Shown here: in pieces, positions 32,559-43,598 of the stretch
Position numbering within the stretch: the first letter of the stretch is position 1
Layout: each line of letters begins with the position of its first letter
Assembly (NCBI GenBank): GCA_021234155.1
Contig: JAJEKV010000014.1
Location: 11,356,795-11,420,794, forward strand
Source: Isoetes taiwanensis
Lineage: Eukaryota; Streptophyta; Lycopodiopsida; Isoetales; Isoetaceae
Length of the DNA stretch: 64,000 bases
Reading direction: 5' to 3'
The notes under the pieces: generated by a model
Seen by the model: only the letters and a program-made list of their open reading frames with translations
What the model was told of the DNA's origin: nothing
Databases searched by the model: none
Position numbers and translations under genes: made by a program

Positions 32559-33737
32559 TTCGTTGGAAGTTTGTAAATGTTGGAAGTTTGTAAATGTTTT
32601 ATTGCAATAAGAAATGTGTGCAGTAAGCTTTTATTATTGGAATTAAAAAATCCTATATTATAATGTTTTGTAATGGACCACGCCCTAGATCCGATGGCCA
32701 AGATTCGATTGAAAATTTGGACGGTCCAGATAGCCTTTTTCTTTTTGCTCTAGCGATTTAGGGGTTCTTCAGCTATGGCAGAGCAGGCCAAGATCTGCAA
32801 CACGATTTAGGGGTTCTTCAGCTATGGCAGAGCATGCCAAGGTCTGCAAAGCTCGGTATCACACTTCCGCTTCTTCAAGTTCGGCTCCACAGGTTTCGAA
32901 TGGAGCTTGGGATGGCACACTCTTGATGATTCATATCTGAATGTACATGGCCGATTTCATGCTCAGACTCTTTTTCATAAATCTAATATAATTAAGCAAA
33001 TCCATAGAGAAATTATCATTGGTTGTCACATAACTCTGGTACTCTAAGTTTAAGTTGTGCGTAAGGGCTCTCAAAACCTTTGTGCTTTACTAACTATAGC
33101 AAATTGCCCACCTTCAGTGCCCGTTCTTTGTTAGGATTGACCAAAACATCTTGTTTTGGAGCAGCCTGATTATCTCACTTATACTTTTTTTTACAAACCT
33201 TGTGATTACCGTGTTGACGGAATTATTGTTGCATTGCTTGGGTACCACCGTATGAGTGGCATTTTATGTCAATGCCATAAGTGCGTGCTTAGACACGTAG
33301 GCTAAATATTAACTGTTTAATTCCAACGATGTTTTATGCCTTGATTGTATTCAAAGGTTTTAGTTCTTAGAGAGAGAATATCACCTAGTATATTCCTTGA
33401 TCAAGAGCCAAAGTTAAGCGATGAGTTAGGCAATTATGTGAACCGGATTCTTCATGAGTTATATAAATGGTTATCTGAACTGGATTCTGAGTTATAAATG
33501 TGCGATCTAAATGGTTTCCTTTTAAAGCATGTATGGAACATAGAATATTCATGTGTCATATACTTATATTCAAGATCACAGACAACCACTTACCAAAACA
33601 ATATATTCATATCAAATTGTAGAAAACCAAAACAATATATTCATATCAAATTGTAGAACTTTTCTATATACGTGTAACTATTTAGTGTCTTGAAGTTATG
33701 ATTGACCATGGAATCCAATATATTTTTATTGCATACA
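32559..33737. other. Probable Helitron body A and flank
   Basis: No gene was recognised. It contains a 49-bp tandem duplication (32755 and 32804, gatttaggggttcttcagct) and a 34-bp tandem duplication (33592 and 33626). Near its 3' end the words ggaagtttgtaaatgt repeat. How much belongs to Helitron A rather than to the LTR element cannot be told here. Confidence 0.45.
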
Positions 33738-33766
33738 CTAGTAACGGTGCCCAGCGTTGCTGGGCA
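33738..33766 (-). mobile_element. Helitron 3' terminus B
   Basis: This has the same hairpin, spacer and CTAG as terminus A, identical over 30 bases including the flanking A. It is a second member of the same Helitron family 1,208 bp away in the same orientation. The body extends right, and the 5' end was not found. Confidence 0.8.
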
Positions 33767-36668
33767 AAATATGGGAACATGTAAATGTTGGGAACTTGTA
33801 CAATCTAGCAGAACTTGCTGGGAACATATTATGTTGTCTTGCTGAGCTTATTTCCCGAGCTTAATTTATTTTGGGAGCTTATTTCCTAAGCTTATTTGGC
33901 ATACATTTTCCTCCTAGCTATTTGCACGACGTTTAATTCATCAGCAATATAAATATACTTATTAGTTTGCACTCCAAGTAATTCCATTTCTTACTTTGAC
34001 AAAATTTGTAACTATTTCTCGCACTAACTTTCTCTTGATTATGTTCCTAGCATCAAAACATTGATTACAAATGAGGTAAACACTTTATACTGTCATAAGA
34101 AAATGTAGAAGGAACTGGAAGAATTTGCCAGACGTTGATGAAATAAAATTACATCGTGCATAATGGAGCCTCGGTTAATGGTTGTGGGAGTCCCATGTAT
34201 ATATGCTTACATGGTGCATTCTAGAATGCCCTGCCCATTCCCATTCTATCTAACAAAGCCTTGATCACATATTGTGAGTATCACTTGCGTCCTCTTGATA
34301 GTTCACCCTACATTATAAAACGAATTGGGCAAAACATAGAAGCATGTCCCTCTAGCTAACTTAAATTCAACTTAACCTGTTCATCTTTGAATATATATAA
34401 TGCAATTGTTTCTCACATGGCTATAGATTGTTTTGAAGGGGTGAAGCCTTCTTTGTATAAGCACTGCCATAGTTGGCACAATGATTGTATAATGCATTTT
34501 AAAGCATTGTTTTGTTACATAATGACAACATACGTCACGAGAACCAGGAATCACCCTATAAGTACCACGCTGCATTTGCTCATATAATTCCCTTCCTACG
34601 TGAAAGTCTCTTCATTTCTCTATAATCCCTACTCCAACATAGAACTTCTGATATGGCTTGTTCATTTTTCATCCCTTCTGCTCTCTTAAGAATAAAAGCT
34701 GGTGGGATCCTTTTCCCCTCTTCTTCAGCTAGTGCAGTCCAAGCTTTAGTTTCCAATTCTTAATCATCCTCCACAATGATTCCTTCCCATTCAAGTATAA
34801 TCGCAAGCCAACCGCACCCATGCGCTCCCCTGTCTAAGGAGGGGTTATGTAGAGATGGATTATCTGCTTCCTGTTAGGTGGTGGCACATCAATAGGCTTG
34901 AGCTCCATTTTGAAACATGTCACCAGAATAATATCCTTGACCTTTCTCAAGTGCCTCCTTAGTGGCCTCCATGACCAAAGCAAATACTTTTACGTAAAAA
35001 ATGATTATCATTGCATAGCCACCGATGCCTCAAAAAGAGAAGCTTTCTCGAATTCTAAGCCACTTTTAAGAAACATTCCGCAGATCAACTTATCGGACTT
35101 AAAAGCGCAGGGCGACAATAATACGGAAAAATTTAGGTCTCATATATTCCATAGCCCAAATCTTCCATCTCCACTTGTAGAGCATACTTGGGGTGTTTGC
35201 ACGCATACTCCTCGACATGGTAGCCATGGTTTTCTACTGAAACTAAAACCTTGAGCCCGGCAACCAAATGGAACCCAAAAATAGGGCTTACGAGAGTGCA
35301 AGGAATACCAAATAAACTCCACAAACCTGCACAATATTGTGTTCGAAAGACTTCGTGCTTCATTCTTCAAGCTGCAAAGAAATTCAGATCAAGCTTTTCT
35401 TCTAAACTGCAAAGAAAGCATTAAATAGCGAGAACAAATGGATCGAGACCAAGGAAGAAGGGGAAGAAACAGGGTCTGCTTTACCCCTTTGCCTTCAAGC
35501 AAGCGTGGGAGGGCAAAATGCTTTTGCTTTTTTGAGAGGGACTCCTTTGAAGACTACAAAAGCGCCCATTTTTTTTTAAGCCATAAGAAGTGGTGGCCAT
35601 ATCCATAACCCAAAGCTCTAACCTGACTGATCGATAACAAGCGGAAGCCGTGATAGGATTTGGAGTCAGCCGACATCTTAGCTTTCTTTCACGAGAGGCC
35701 AAGCCACCGCCTTCATCTCTGTGCATCAGCTCTACTTCAGCTCTAAACGGAACGGACCGGCTTTACTTCAAATTGAACCAAGCCTCTGCTCTGCTCGATC
35801 CCCCTCTACTCTACACCGATGCCACCTTTTCGATCCACATCCATCCGTCCTCTGCTCTTTTACCTTTCAGCTTTAGCAGGGCCTTTTTTTTATGTTGAAT
35901 CCCAATCGTTCAATTAAATCAATCAAATCCTTGCCCTTCGATTTAGGGCTGGGTCCAACACTTACTGAATAACATTATAATATAGGATGGTATGGTATGA
36001 AATGAGGTTTGTTTTGCAAGATCTCCATGATGTTTGAGGCACACTCTAAGGTCCTAGCAAAGTTGGTTTGGGGGAGTCCAATCTCTACACATGGAGTGAC
36101 TTGGGCAGCTCTAGACTCTAGCTCCTTTCTAGGTACCCTGGCAATAGGGAGTGTCAATGTGGCGGCTATATAGGTCAAACTATATTAGAAGGACACAGAA
36201 TTAGGTCAAGGTTTATGCCTTTGGCATGAGCAGAGGTGATGTACCAACAGTTGGACTTGGGTTGCTATGCTGAGGTCTAGATGACTATAACAAAGGGGTG
36301 TTCTTGGGCACTTCTATCTAGGAGTAAAGCATCAGCTTCCAGCCGAGAGCAATACCTGCAAGGTACTAATGGGGTATGCTTCTATTTACAAACAAACCAC
36401 AGTTTGAAAAAACAATTCAAGGATCTAACGGCCCTATTGCAACAAATTTCAGGCGATTTGGAGCTCTGTAGCTCAAGTTATGGAGGTTCAAAGTTTGGAG
36501 GTCTCACACAGATAGGGAACAAAAGATGGAACTTACTAACTCAACTTAATTAAGATTACACACGTTACTTAGTCTAAAACTCAAAAATTTTCCATCATTT
36601 ACAAAATTTTCTTTGTGGATTCTGCCTTGATGCGGTACGGCAAGTCTGCATGTCCTTCTTCATTAGTG
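33767..36668. other. Interior of the LTR element, unassigned, with minus-strand coding-like patches
   Basis: This includes the body of Helitron B of unknown length. Two minus frames look protein-like but are not recognised: 35133-35363 (contains VENHGYHVEEYACKHPKYAL) and 35975-36178 (contains RVPRKELESRAAQVTPCVEI). The plus frame at 34898-35254 overlaps the first and is less convincing. No polymerase motif was seen. Confidence 0.35.
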
Positions 36669-36842
36669 TCACCGCCTTACATGAACTGTGCGGTTTGTTG
36701 AGTCTTCAAAATGTTGGGCCAGCTTCTGCTCTGCTGCTTCTTGAACCTTGGTCTCCTGCTCTCGTTCTGCCCTCTCCTCTTCTTGTATCTCCCGCTCTAT
36801 CTGCTCGTACGCTTCTTGGGTCTCTTCATCCATTGAATCCAT
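36669..36842 (-). CDS. Gag-like N-terminal open frame of the LTR element
   Basis: This 57-residue frame starts MDSMDEETQEAYEQIEREIQ and continues as an uninterrupted Glu/Gln-rich coiled-coil helix. It lies about 440 bp downstream of the PBS in element orientation, the expected place for gag to begin. The very high Glu content and heptad-like spacing suggest an oligomerising helix. It ends at a TGA, after which no clear continuation was found, so it is truncated or the element encodes only a remnant. Confidence 0.5.
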   Translation of the reverse strand: MDSMDEETQEAYEQIEREIQEEERAEREQETKVQEAAEQKLAQHFEDSTNRTVHVRR

Positions 36843-36968
36843 GGACTAATCTAGCTAATTCCTAGCTTAAAATTCGAGTTACCATATTACTTTTCTGAAA
36901 TTTATGAGTTTTCAAGAGTCTCATAGGTAGCGCCCTGCTCAAAAACTAAAGTTCAGTTCTTGGACCAG

Positions 36969-37124
36969 GCGCGACGTGTGAGACCACCTTGCCTTAGAAG
37001 GTTTGGGCTCACTGTTTCAGGCGCGACGTGTGAGACCACCTTGCCTTAGAAGGTTTGGGCTCACTGTTTCAGGCGCGACGTGTGAGACCACCTTGCCTTA
37101 GAAGGTTTGGGCTCCCTGTTTTTA
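36969..37124. repeat. Three tandem copies of a 52-bp unit in the LTR element leader
   Basis: Units start at 36969, 37021 and 37073 (gcgcgacgtgtgagaccacc...) and are nearly identical, the last differing at its end (gctccctg). They lie between the PBS and the gag-like start, in the transcribed leader of the element. They are too few, and lack spacers, for a CRISPR array. Confidence 0.95.
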
Positions 37125-37279
37125 GTCTTTTTATGTTCCAATTCATCTAACTGTTACTAGCTTAGCATATACTACAAAAATGAGAAAAAAATTTCCCACT
37201 TTTCGAGGTTTGAGGATCCTATCAAGTTAGTACTATTGGGAGCATGGCCAGTGCTTTGCTCTTGGTCTCCAAGAACATT

Positions 37280-37291
37280 GCTCTGATACCA
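37280..37291 (-). other. Primer-binding site for initiator tRNA-Met
   Basis: The minus strand reads TGGTATCAGAGC, complementary to the 3' end of plant initiator tRNA-Met, with one base between it and the LTR. It sets the element orientation as minus. Confidence 0.9.
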
Positions 37292-37292
37292 C

Positions 37293-38870
37293 TGTGACGT
37301 CCCCTACTCATATACGGTGCACTCACCGTATACAAACAGGAGTTCATCCCCCATACCAGCTCCATGCTAATATAGGGCCCTCCACGTATCACTACAACCT
37401 TGAAGAGTTCCAGTGGGAAGAATGAAGGGGTCCTTTACCCTGTCTCCCTCAAGGCCTACCTAGCTGCGGAAGCGTAATATACATGTTAGTAGTACATACA
37501 TCAACATCATAAGACCATCACGAAGGATGGTTCACCACATATCTGCATAGACAAAGATCAGCACATCACATAGGGAAATCCTACCCAAGGCTCGGACTCA
37601 AGGGATGACCCGACGGCTTTGGTCTCGAGTTCATTGCATGAGAATTCATGGCAATGGATTTGGTTGGCATAAGAACATGGCATAGGGTTGTCCACTCCAT
37701 CCGCCCCTCCCAGGCACACTTTGCGAGTAGGGCTGAAAAGTGTTGGGACTGGCCCACAGATGCATAGCATGCAGCCGGGGGGCTATTCACGGTTTCATCT
37801 CCCGCCCGATGGGGCAGGAAGGGATCACTCCCTCCAGAGATCTACATCTTTGACTCAAGGTGGCTAGAGGGCCACTTGCCCTTATTCGACCCAACCCCAT
37901 TTGAAAGTGAACACCACTTCACGGTGTCGGAGCCCATACCTTACCCGCGACTTTCGGTGGTAAGCTATTGGGCCTAGTCACAATGATCCCTGGTAGGCCT
38001 TACACACCAGAGGGATCGTTCAAGAGTCAGAACATGAACCTCCTTCTTAGCCAGTCTGGCCCCTTCACCCACAACCAGGTGTGGTTCTTGTACACAGGCC
38101 GAATTTACAGTGTGCTAAAGAGGCTAGCTAAGAGCATCCACTACTAGGCTTTAGGGTCTCTACCCCCCTTCCCACTACAATGAGTTCATAGAGATGCATC
38201 ATCATACATATCACAGAAGAACTAAAGAACAAGATCTAATCTACATCATAGAGTTAGGTTCTTTAGTTAGAGTCTGGTATCTAGAGATCTAGATGGCTGC
38301 TATGGGCAATTTAATAGGCTAAACCTACTGATTCAATGACTAGAAGACGGTTTAGGCTATTAAATTGACCAAATACCTGGTCCTTGGCTCGCTCCTCCTG
38401 CCCTGAGTTCGACCATCCTGCTGAACTGCTTGAATCAAGGAAAACTAATGGTGCAATTCTCTCAGACAGAGTCTGGGAGGCGGTTTTGACTCTTGGAGCA
38501 GCCAAAATAGAGCTCTGGAACCCTATGGATGAAAAATGGCAAGTTAGGGTTTCTCCTACTAAATAGACAAGGGGTTAGGGCTAGGGTTTCCAATTATCCC
38601 TTTAGGCATGTGGGATAATTGGGAAATGGGCCCACTTGCCTTTAATGGCTAGGTGGCAAAATGTGCCCACATGGAAAGGTGTGCACCTTAATAAATGTGC
38701 ACATTGGGAAATGTGCACATTAATGACAAATGCACATACCTTGCAAGTTGCCCCCTAGGGGCTACTAGCCTGGCTACCCGTCGGCGTACACGTCAGTCGG
38801 GGTGGTGTGTACGCGTGACGAGGCAGTACAGTATACGTCCTGGGACCGTATATTGTGCTGGAACGTCACA
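37293..38870 (-). repeat. 5' LTR of the 14.8-kb element
   Basis: This 1,578-bp LTR has termini TGTGACG...CGTCACA and adjoins the PBS. It lacks the MITE found in the partner, so it serves as the empty-site reference. It would hold the promoter of the element, read leftwards. Differences from the partner cluster at 37605-37760, 37900-37960 and 38785-38860 rather than being evenly spread. Confidence 0.95.
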
Positions 38871-38875
38871 CTTTC
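38871..38875. other. Target-site duplication CTTTC, right copy
   Basis: Matches 24035-24039 exactly and abuts the terminal CA of the LTR. Confidence 0.9.
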
Positions 38876-38924
38876 CATGTGCACAGAATGCTAAACTTTT
38901 GTTCTACTTGAGCATTATTGTCAA

Positions 38925-38954
38925 CTAGTAAACCAAGCCCAGCGTTGCTGGGCT
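38925..38954 (-). mobile_element. Helitron 3' terminus C
   Basis: On minus: hairpin AGCCCAGC-AAC-GCTGGGCT (perfect 8-bp stem), spacer, then CTAG with a host T. The core hairpin is the same as in termini A and B, with different flanking bases and spacer. A decayed copy of the hairpin (cgcaacattgctgggct) follows at 39011-39027. Confidence 0.75.
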
Positions 38955-39720
38955 AACAGGTAATATGTCAATGGACAAAGACTATGATACATGATATAAA
39001 GCTATCTAAGCGCAACATTGCTGGGCTAAAAAGGAGTTGCACATGCGATTCGTCATTTGTTTGAGAAGTAAAGAGATAAAGTGGTGATGTGAGGTACCTT
39101 TTATACATGGGTAAGTGTGTATCAACTATAGATAGATAATACTTAGGACAATATGTGGAAGATGGTTGCATGCTAGATCAGTAACACTATACGTTGTTGA
39201 CAATGCTACATGTTTAATTTACCTAGCAAGTGCTAGTTTATTATATACAAAGTGGAAGATCATTACATGCATTTAGTAACATTGTATGAAGTTTTGAAAT
39301 ACTTAGTAGATAGACTATATTGTTTTCGATATACTTAGTAGATGGAAGTGGTCCAAAATGCTAGTAACATTTTAGGAACATTGTATGTTGTTTTGATATA
39401 CTTAGTAGATCTAAGTGGTCCAGAATCCTACGTTATCTAACACAATAACACACACAATAACACAATAACTATATTGATCCAACTAAACGTCTCTCGAATA
39501 AATTCTAATACATCTTGTATTTATAATTATAACAGACCTAATATACCGTTTGCTCTCTAATGAAGGTAAAATACCTGATATACTGTTTCCTAAGTAGATA
39601 GTGCTCAAACTTTGGCAAGCAATGTTGGAGGACTGCCAAAAGGATACACCGATCTCCAAAGGAGATAATAGATACATATATTTGCTTTAGATATGATGAT
39701 AATACATTAAGAGCTACCAT
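38955..39720. other. Probable Helitron C body, short internal repeats
   Basis: AT-rich. The phrase gatatacttagtagat, with close variants, recurs near 39290, 39328 and 39396, and cattgtatg(a/t)(a/t)gtttt recurs near 39283 and 39380. No gene was recognised. Confidence 0.4.
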
Positions 39721-40750
39721 TGGTTTCTAACTTCACTAGCCACATGTAAGATTCTACCAAATGTGTATTGTGTTGTCATGTGTATGTATTCCAACCAAAG
39801 GCTAAATGTGTGCACTAATAAAGCATGTAAATTGAACAATATGTGTAAAATCAATGAATGTACCATCTAGTTTCTCCTATAACTCCTGATCCATTTTACT
39901 CAGTTATAGCATGTATGTGCTGAATTTGGTGTGTGGAAGCCTACCTAAAGAGTGATGAAGAAAATGAGCACACATCACGTCATTCAAATGCATGCCGGAA
40001 GGGACCTTCCAAAGGAGTCCAAAAATAACATTCAATAGATGGCAAAAGGTGGATCCTCTTTTGCTCTGCTCCATAAAGTTATCATTCTGTCTAGCATTCA
40101 CATATACTACAAAAAAAAAATACTCAGATTTCTAAAGGGGAGAATGGTTGCATGTTTATGATTTAGAAATCATGATCTTACATTGAGAGCTACCACTGGC
40201 TTCGAGCTTCACTAGCCATACATGAGATTCTACCAAATGTCTAGTGTGTAACCAAAGTCTAAACGTGTGTATAATAATGAAGTATATAAATAGAACAATA
40301 CGAACTGTAACCAAGGAAAAAAAGGAAAAAAAAGTTGTGTTGGAGTTACACATGAGATACCAAATGTCCACTGTGTTGTCATGTATGTACCAAAGGCTAA
40401 ATGTGTGTACATTAATAAAGTATGTAAATAGTACAATAACAACTGAAACAAAAATATGAACTGGAACAAAAATAGTAATAACTTGAGTTGGAGTTGTGGG
40501 GATCATGATAACTTGAGTTGGAGTTGTGGGGTTTTGATCCCCAGACCTCTTGTAACCAAAGGTTAAATGTGTGTATAATAATAAAGTATGTAAATAAAAC
40601 AATAATAAAGTATGTAAATAAAACAATACAAGATAATAATAATTTGAGTTGGAGCTGTGGGGTTTTGATCCCCAGTCCTCTTGCAACCAAAGATTAAATG
40701 TGTGTATAATAATAAACTATGTAAATAAAACAATTAAAAAAAAAAATTTC
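39721..40750 (-). repeat. Array of SINE-like modules carrying tRNA 3' halves
   Basis: A unit with aaccaaagg.taaatgtgtgt, then ataataaagtatgtaaata and aacaat, recurs near 39795, 40252, 40390, 40556 and 40687. Two copies (near 40505-40550 and 40634-40680) also carry a tRNA T-arm: on minus TGGGGATCAAAACCCCA next to an acceptor-like strand. A truncated one lies near 40480. On the minus strand these modules lie downstream of the complete tRNA-like head at 40754-40844, so the array looks like a multimeric tRNA-derived SINE. The two overlapping open frames at 40156-40690 on the minus strand are products of the repetition. Confidence 0.65.
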
Positions 40751-40753
40751 TGT

Positions 40754-40844
40754 TGGAGTTGTGGGGTTTCGATCCCCAGGCCTCTTGCATCTTGCATCTA
40801 TATAATGCATGTATGCAAGCGCTCTTCCACTGAGCTACCACCCC
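40754..40844 (-). tRNA. tRNA-Ala-like gene or pseudogene with 19-nt intron-like insert
   Basis: The minus strand folds as a tRNA. The acceptor GGGGTGG pairs with CAACTCC (one mismatch, one G-U). The D arm is GCTC/GAGC, the anticodon stem CTTGC/GCAAG, and the T stem TGGGG/CCCCA with loop ATCGAAA; the discriminator base is A. The anticodon loop region is 26 nt instead of 7, implying a 19-nt intron or insertion. The body resembles plant tRNA-Ala, but the anticodon is not readable as Ala (the first triplet after U33 is ACA), and the T loop has A at its first position instead of T. I think it is the pol III head of a SINE rather than a working tRNA. Confidence 0.55.
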
Positions 40845-40859
40845 AATTAGCGTTTATTT

Positions 40860-42140
40860 ACATCCAAATTATTATTTTCTAAATTGTCTGCTAGGTTTCA
40901 ATACGTCCAACTGCGTTGGACCACCATTACTATGTTGGAGCATGTTTTAATTGAGGGAACACAACAATCTGTGGTTCCTAATGGTTGATCCTACAGTCGT
41001 GCAAATTTGTTGTTGGGTTCATACCTCCTATTGTCCCACGGATTTTGCCCTTTTTTGTTGCCTGAATATGTTGTATAAGAAGATTTTGTGTGAGAAAACA
41101 GTTACATTGTGAAATGGAAGTTGTCTGGAGCTCTGTTGCTGCCGAACCTCTTGCCGATTTGCCTTGGTCTTTGCCTTGGACGAGCAGTGCATGTTAAGCA
41201 CTAGCTTGGTAATTAATTTTTATGTATAGGAGAATGGTTCCGTGTTTGTAATGTAATGATCTGATGGCAGAGCTAGGTTATATTATACGTAAACCCCTGC
41301 TTCCTGGAAATTCTTCGAATTTCCAGTGAAAGTTCTTTTTGGGTATTTTTTTGCAAGGGTTTCTGGCCGACGCAAGCTGGCGCGCCCTCTAATGTTCTTG
41401 TTGTGTCACAAAACATTAATTTCAGCTACACGCCGAATCTTGAAGAAATAAAGAATAAAGAAAAAAAATCGGTTCTAAACTAAGTAGAATCGCGCTCAAA
41501 ACTCATTCAGAAGTTGGAGGAGCATCATTAATCACCTCGAACCAACCGTCGGCAAATACAAGACCCAACCCGCTAAGATCGCCCGGGAGTAGACCTCCTG
41601 ACCTCCGCCATCCATGTGCAAGAGGAGAGAAAAAAAAAAAAGGGGATGCACGAATTTCCGGGAAGTAGGGATTTCGGTGGAGCCGCCCTTTTCCGGTGGC
41701 AATTTGCCCCGCCGTGGCGCCAGCCTAACGCCGGCCTGGCCCACAAGGCCTTTCATGGAACCGAAATCCCTCAAAGGTGGCGGTTCCCTAGCACATGAGC
41801 TTTTGTTATGTTTGAAGCTTGTTTGAAGCTTGTCCTCATGCTATTTGACTTAGGAGCCCAACAATGATTGTGTTATACATGAGCTTTTGTTATGTTTGAA
41901 GCTTTTGTTATGTTTGTTATGTTATACATGGTTAGGAGCTAGGTTATGTTATACATGAGCTTTTGTTATGTTTGAAGCTTGTCCTCATGTTACTTGACTT
42001 AGGTATGCAATCCCAACAATGGTAGTGCTTCGCTTGGCTATAACAGTTTGGCCTAGTGTGGCCACTAGGCAAGAAGCCAAAAAGGAGCCACTAAATGTGC
42101 ACAAAGGACCTGTTAGAAGGAACCTTTGCAGCAGTGCGAC
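40860..42140. other. Intergenic, with a short-period repeat at 41795-41995
   Basis: No gene recognised. The phrase catgagcttttgttatgtttgaagctt recurs about three times between 41795 and 41985. The GC-richer stretch at 41570-41780 gives overlapping frames on both strands without motifs. Confidence 0.4.
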
Positions 42141-42738
42141 TGTTAGTGTGTATCAGGTTATATTATATGCATCTTATATTCATGAGAAGCAGTGGCAGTG
42201 AATATATTTTTACTACAAGAACAACCTATGAGAAGCGATTGGCAAAGTTTGTAATGGTCTTCTGAGTTGAAGATTCAGATACAACCGAAAGTGCTTTATG
42301 CATATAAGTGCTTTATGTGCTTTATTATGCATATAAGTGCTTTATGTGCTTTATGTGTTTGATGAAAACGCTTATATTCCTTTTGTTGGCATGTGGGATA
42401 TAAGTCGTAGATGAGGTTTCTATTCGAAGTCATCAGATCTAGCCGTAACGGCGTGCAAGATATACATAGGAATGGGGTGCCGGATTTGAGGGTGTGGAGC
42501 TCTCGATGATGATCTATAGTTTGAGCTTAGGAAGTACTCATTGCTTAGAGTAAAAGTGATGAAATGATTTTGAGCATATCAAGGAATGAATGACCATAAC
42601 TTGGCTTTCTTTGATACTAGATGCTTTTTGTACTTGAAGATGTTTTATTGATTTAATATTGCTAGATTGAAAGTACAAGTAAATCATTGTGTTGAACTTA
42701 CATCCTTGCAAGGAATTGTTTTTTTTATTAATCCAACA
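42141..42738 (+). repeat. 5' LTR of the copia element
   Basis: This is a direct repeat of 47062-47650. It includes an internal short repeat of the word gctttatg(t/c)... near 42292-42358 and ends in a T-run and ATCCAACA. It presumably contains the promoter. Confidence 0.9.
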
Positions 42739-43067
42739 AAGGTATCGTGAGCCATAAAATTCCAACCGCAGGATGTCAACACGTTTTGGAGCTAATCTCC
42801 TTAATTCCATAGAGGTGTTTAAGGAGATAGCTGATTCCGCTTATGGAAGCAAGGAATAAAGGAAGTATTGGAGTTTGAGAACTTATGGTACTTGTGTGAT
42901 TCAAATACCACTGGTACTGGAGCAAGTAGTGGAAGTGCCGGAGCGCCTAGTGGTAGTGCCGCCAAGGATTCTGTTGCGGGTGGTGGTGCACAAACCTAAA
43001 CCCAGATGTAAGAGGAACTGGTAGTACAAGTACTAGAGGGACAAGTGCAGAAGAGAAAACGAAAATT

Positions 43068-43562
43068 ATGGAAGCACAATCAATAATTAGTAACAAGGTT
43101 GGAACTGTGATAAAGTTAAAATTAAGAGGTAAATCTCCAGCCATTATGTGGAAGTATATGATTGATAACTTTGAGGTTAAATCATCCTCTCAAATTGATG
43201 TGCTGGAAAAACAGTTGAGAAGATTAAAACTTTATGAAAAAGACAACATCACTGAATTTCTTGAGAAGTTTGAGTCTATTATTGCTGACCTTGAGGGTGC
43301 AGGAGTTGTCTTGAATGAAGATTACCAATTCTCGGCCATTTCTAGAGTCAGATCTCATAACTCACAACTTGCTACTCTTTTAAGAAATGTTGCCAGGTCA
43401 AAGGAGCATGCTATCAAAATGATTCGTACAGAGTTTGAGCAAGGGAAGGATGCAGATGATGATGAAGCAGAAATTCTATATGCTGGCAAAAGAGGTAAGA
43501 AATTATTTGATAAAGGAAAGTTAGGTCCCCTGCTTTTAAATGTAACGCTTATGGACATTTGA
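43068..43562 (+). pseudogene. Copia gag (UBN2-type) fragment
   Basis: This 164-codon frame contains the copia gag core: a W near residue 24, LRRLKLYEKDNITEFLEKFE around residues 47-66, and a following helical region with the pattern L.....R....D. It ends by frameshift just before the CCHC zinc knuckle at 43599-43640 (CYNCEGKGHMANKC), which is in another frame. Gag forms the virus-like particle and the knuckle binds the element RNA. Sequence upstream of the first Met (from about 42790) likely encoded the true N-terminus in a broken frame. Confidence 0.8.
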
Positions 43563-43598
43563 AGAGAAACCGGCCCTAAGATAGACAGAGAAATAGTA

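Larger units (their letters stand above)
24040..38870 (-). mobile_element. 14.8-kb LTR retrotransposon, LARD-like, minus orientation
   Basis: The two LTRs (24040-26212 and 37293-38870) start TGTGACGTCC and end ACGTCACA, and a CTTTC duplication flanks the whole element. The PBS (minus TGGTATCAGAGC, 37280-37291, 1 nt from the LTR) is complementary to plant initiator tRNA-Met. A purine-rich PPT (minus, 26213-26227) adjoins the other LTR. The element therefore reads right to left, with the 5' LTR at the right. The 11-kb interior has only short gag-like frames (36669-36842, 32225-32401, 31590-31769 and neighbours), and I recognised no YxDD reverse transcriptase or integrase. Large intact LTRs plus a long interior without pol fit the LARD class, though a heavily decayed Ty3-type pol cannot be excluded by eye. 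Nested inside are one MITE and two Helitron 3' ends. Confidence 0.9.

Noticed and set aside
36969-37124. CRISPR-like array (three repeats)
   Set aside because: The 52-bp units are contiguous without spacers, in a plant retroelement leader.
40156-40690. Minus frames of 176 and 92 codons with repeated hydrophobic blocks
   Set aside because: The repeats in the protein are the tRNA-derived SINE modules translated; no start context or domain.
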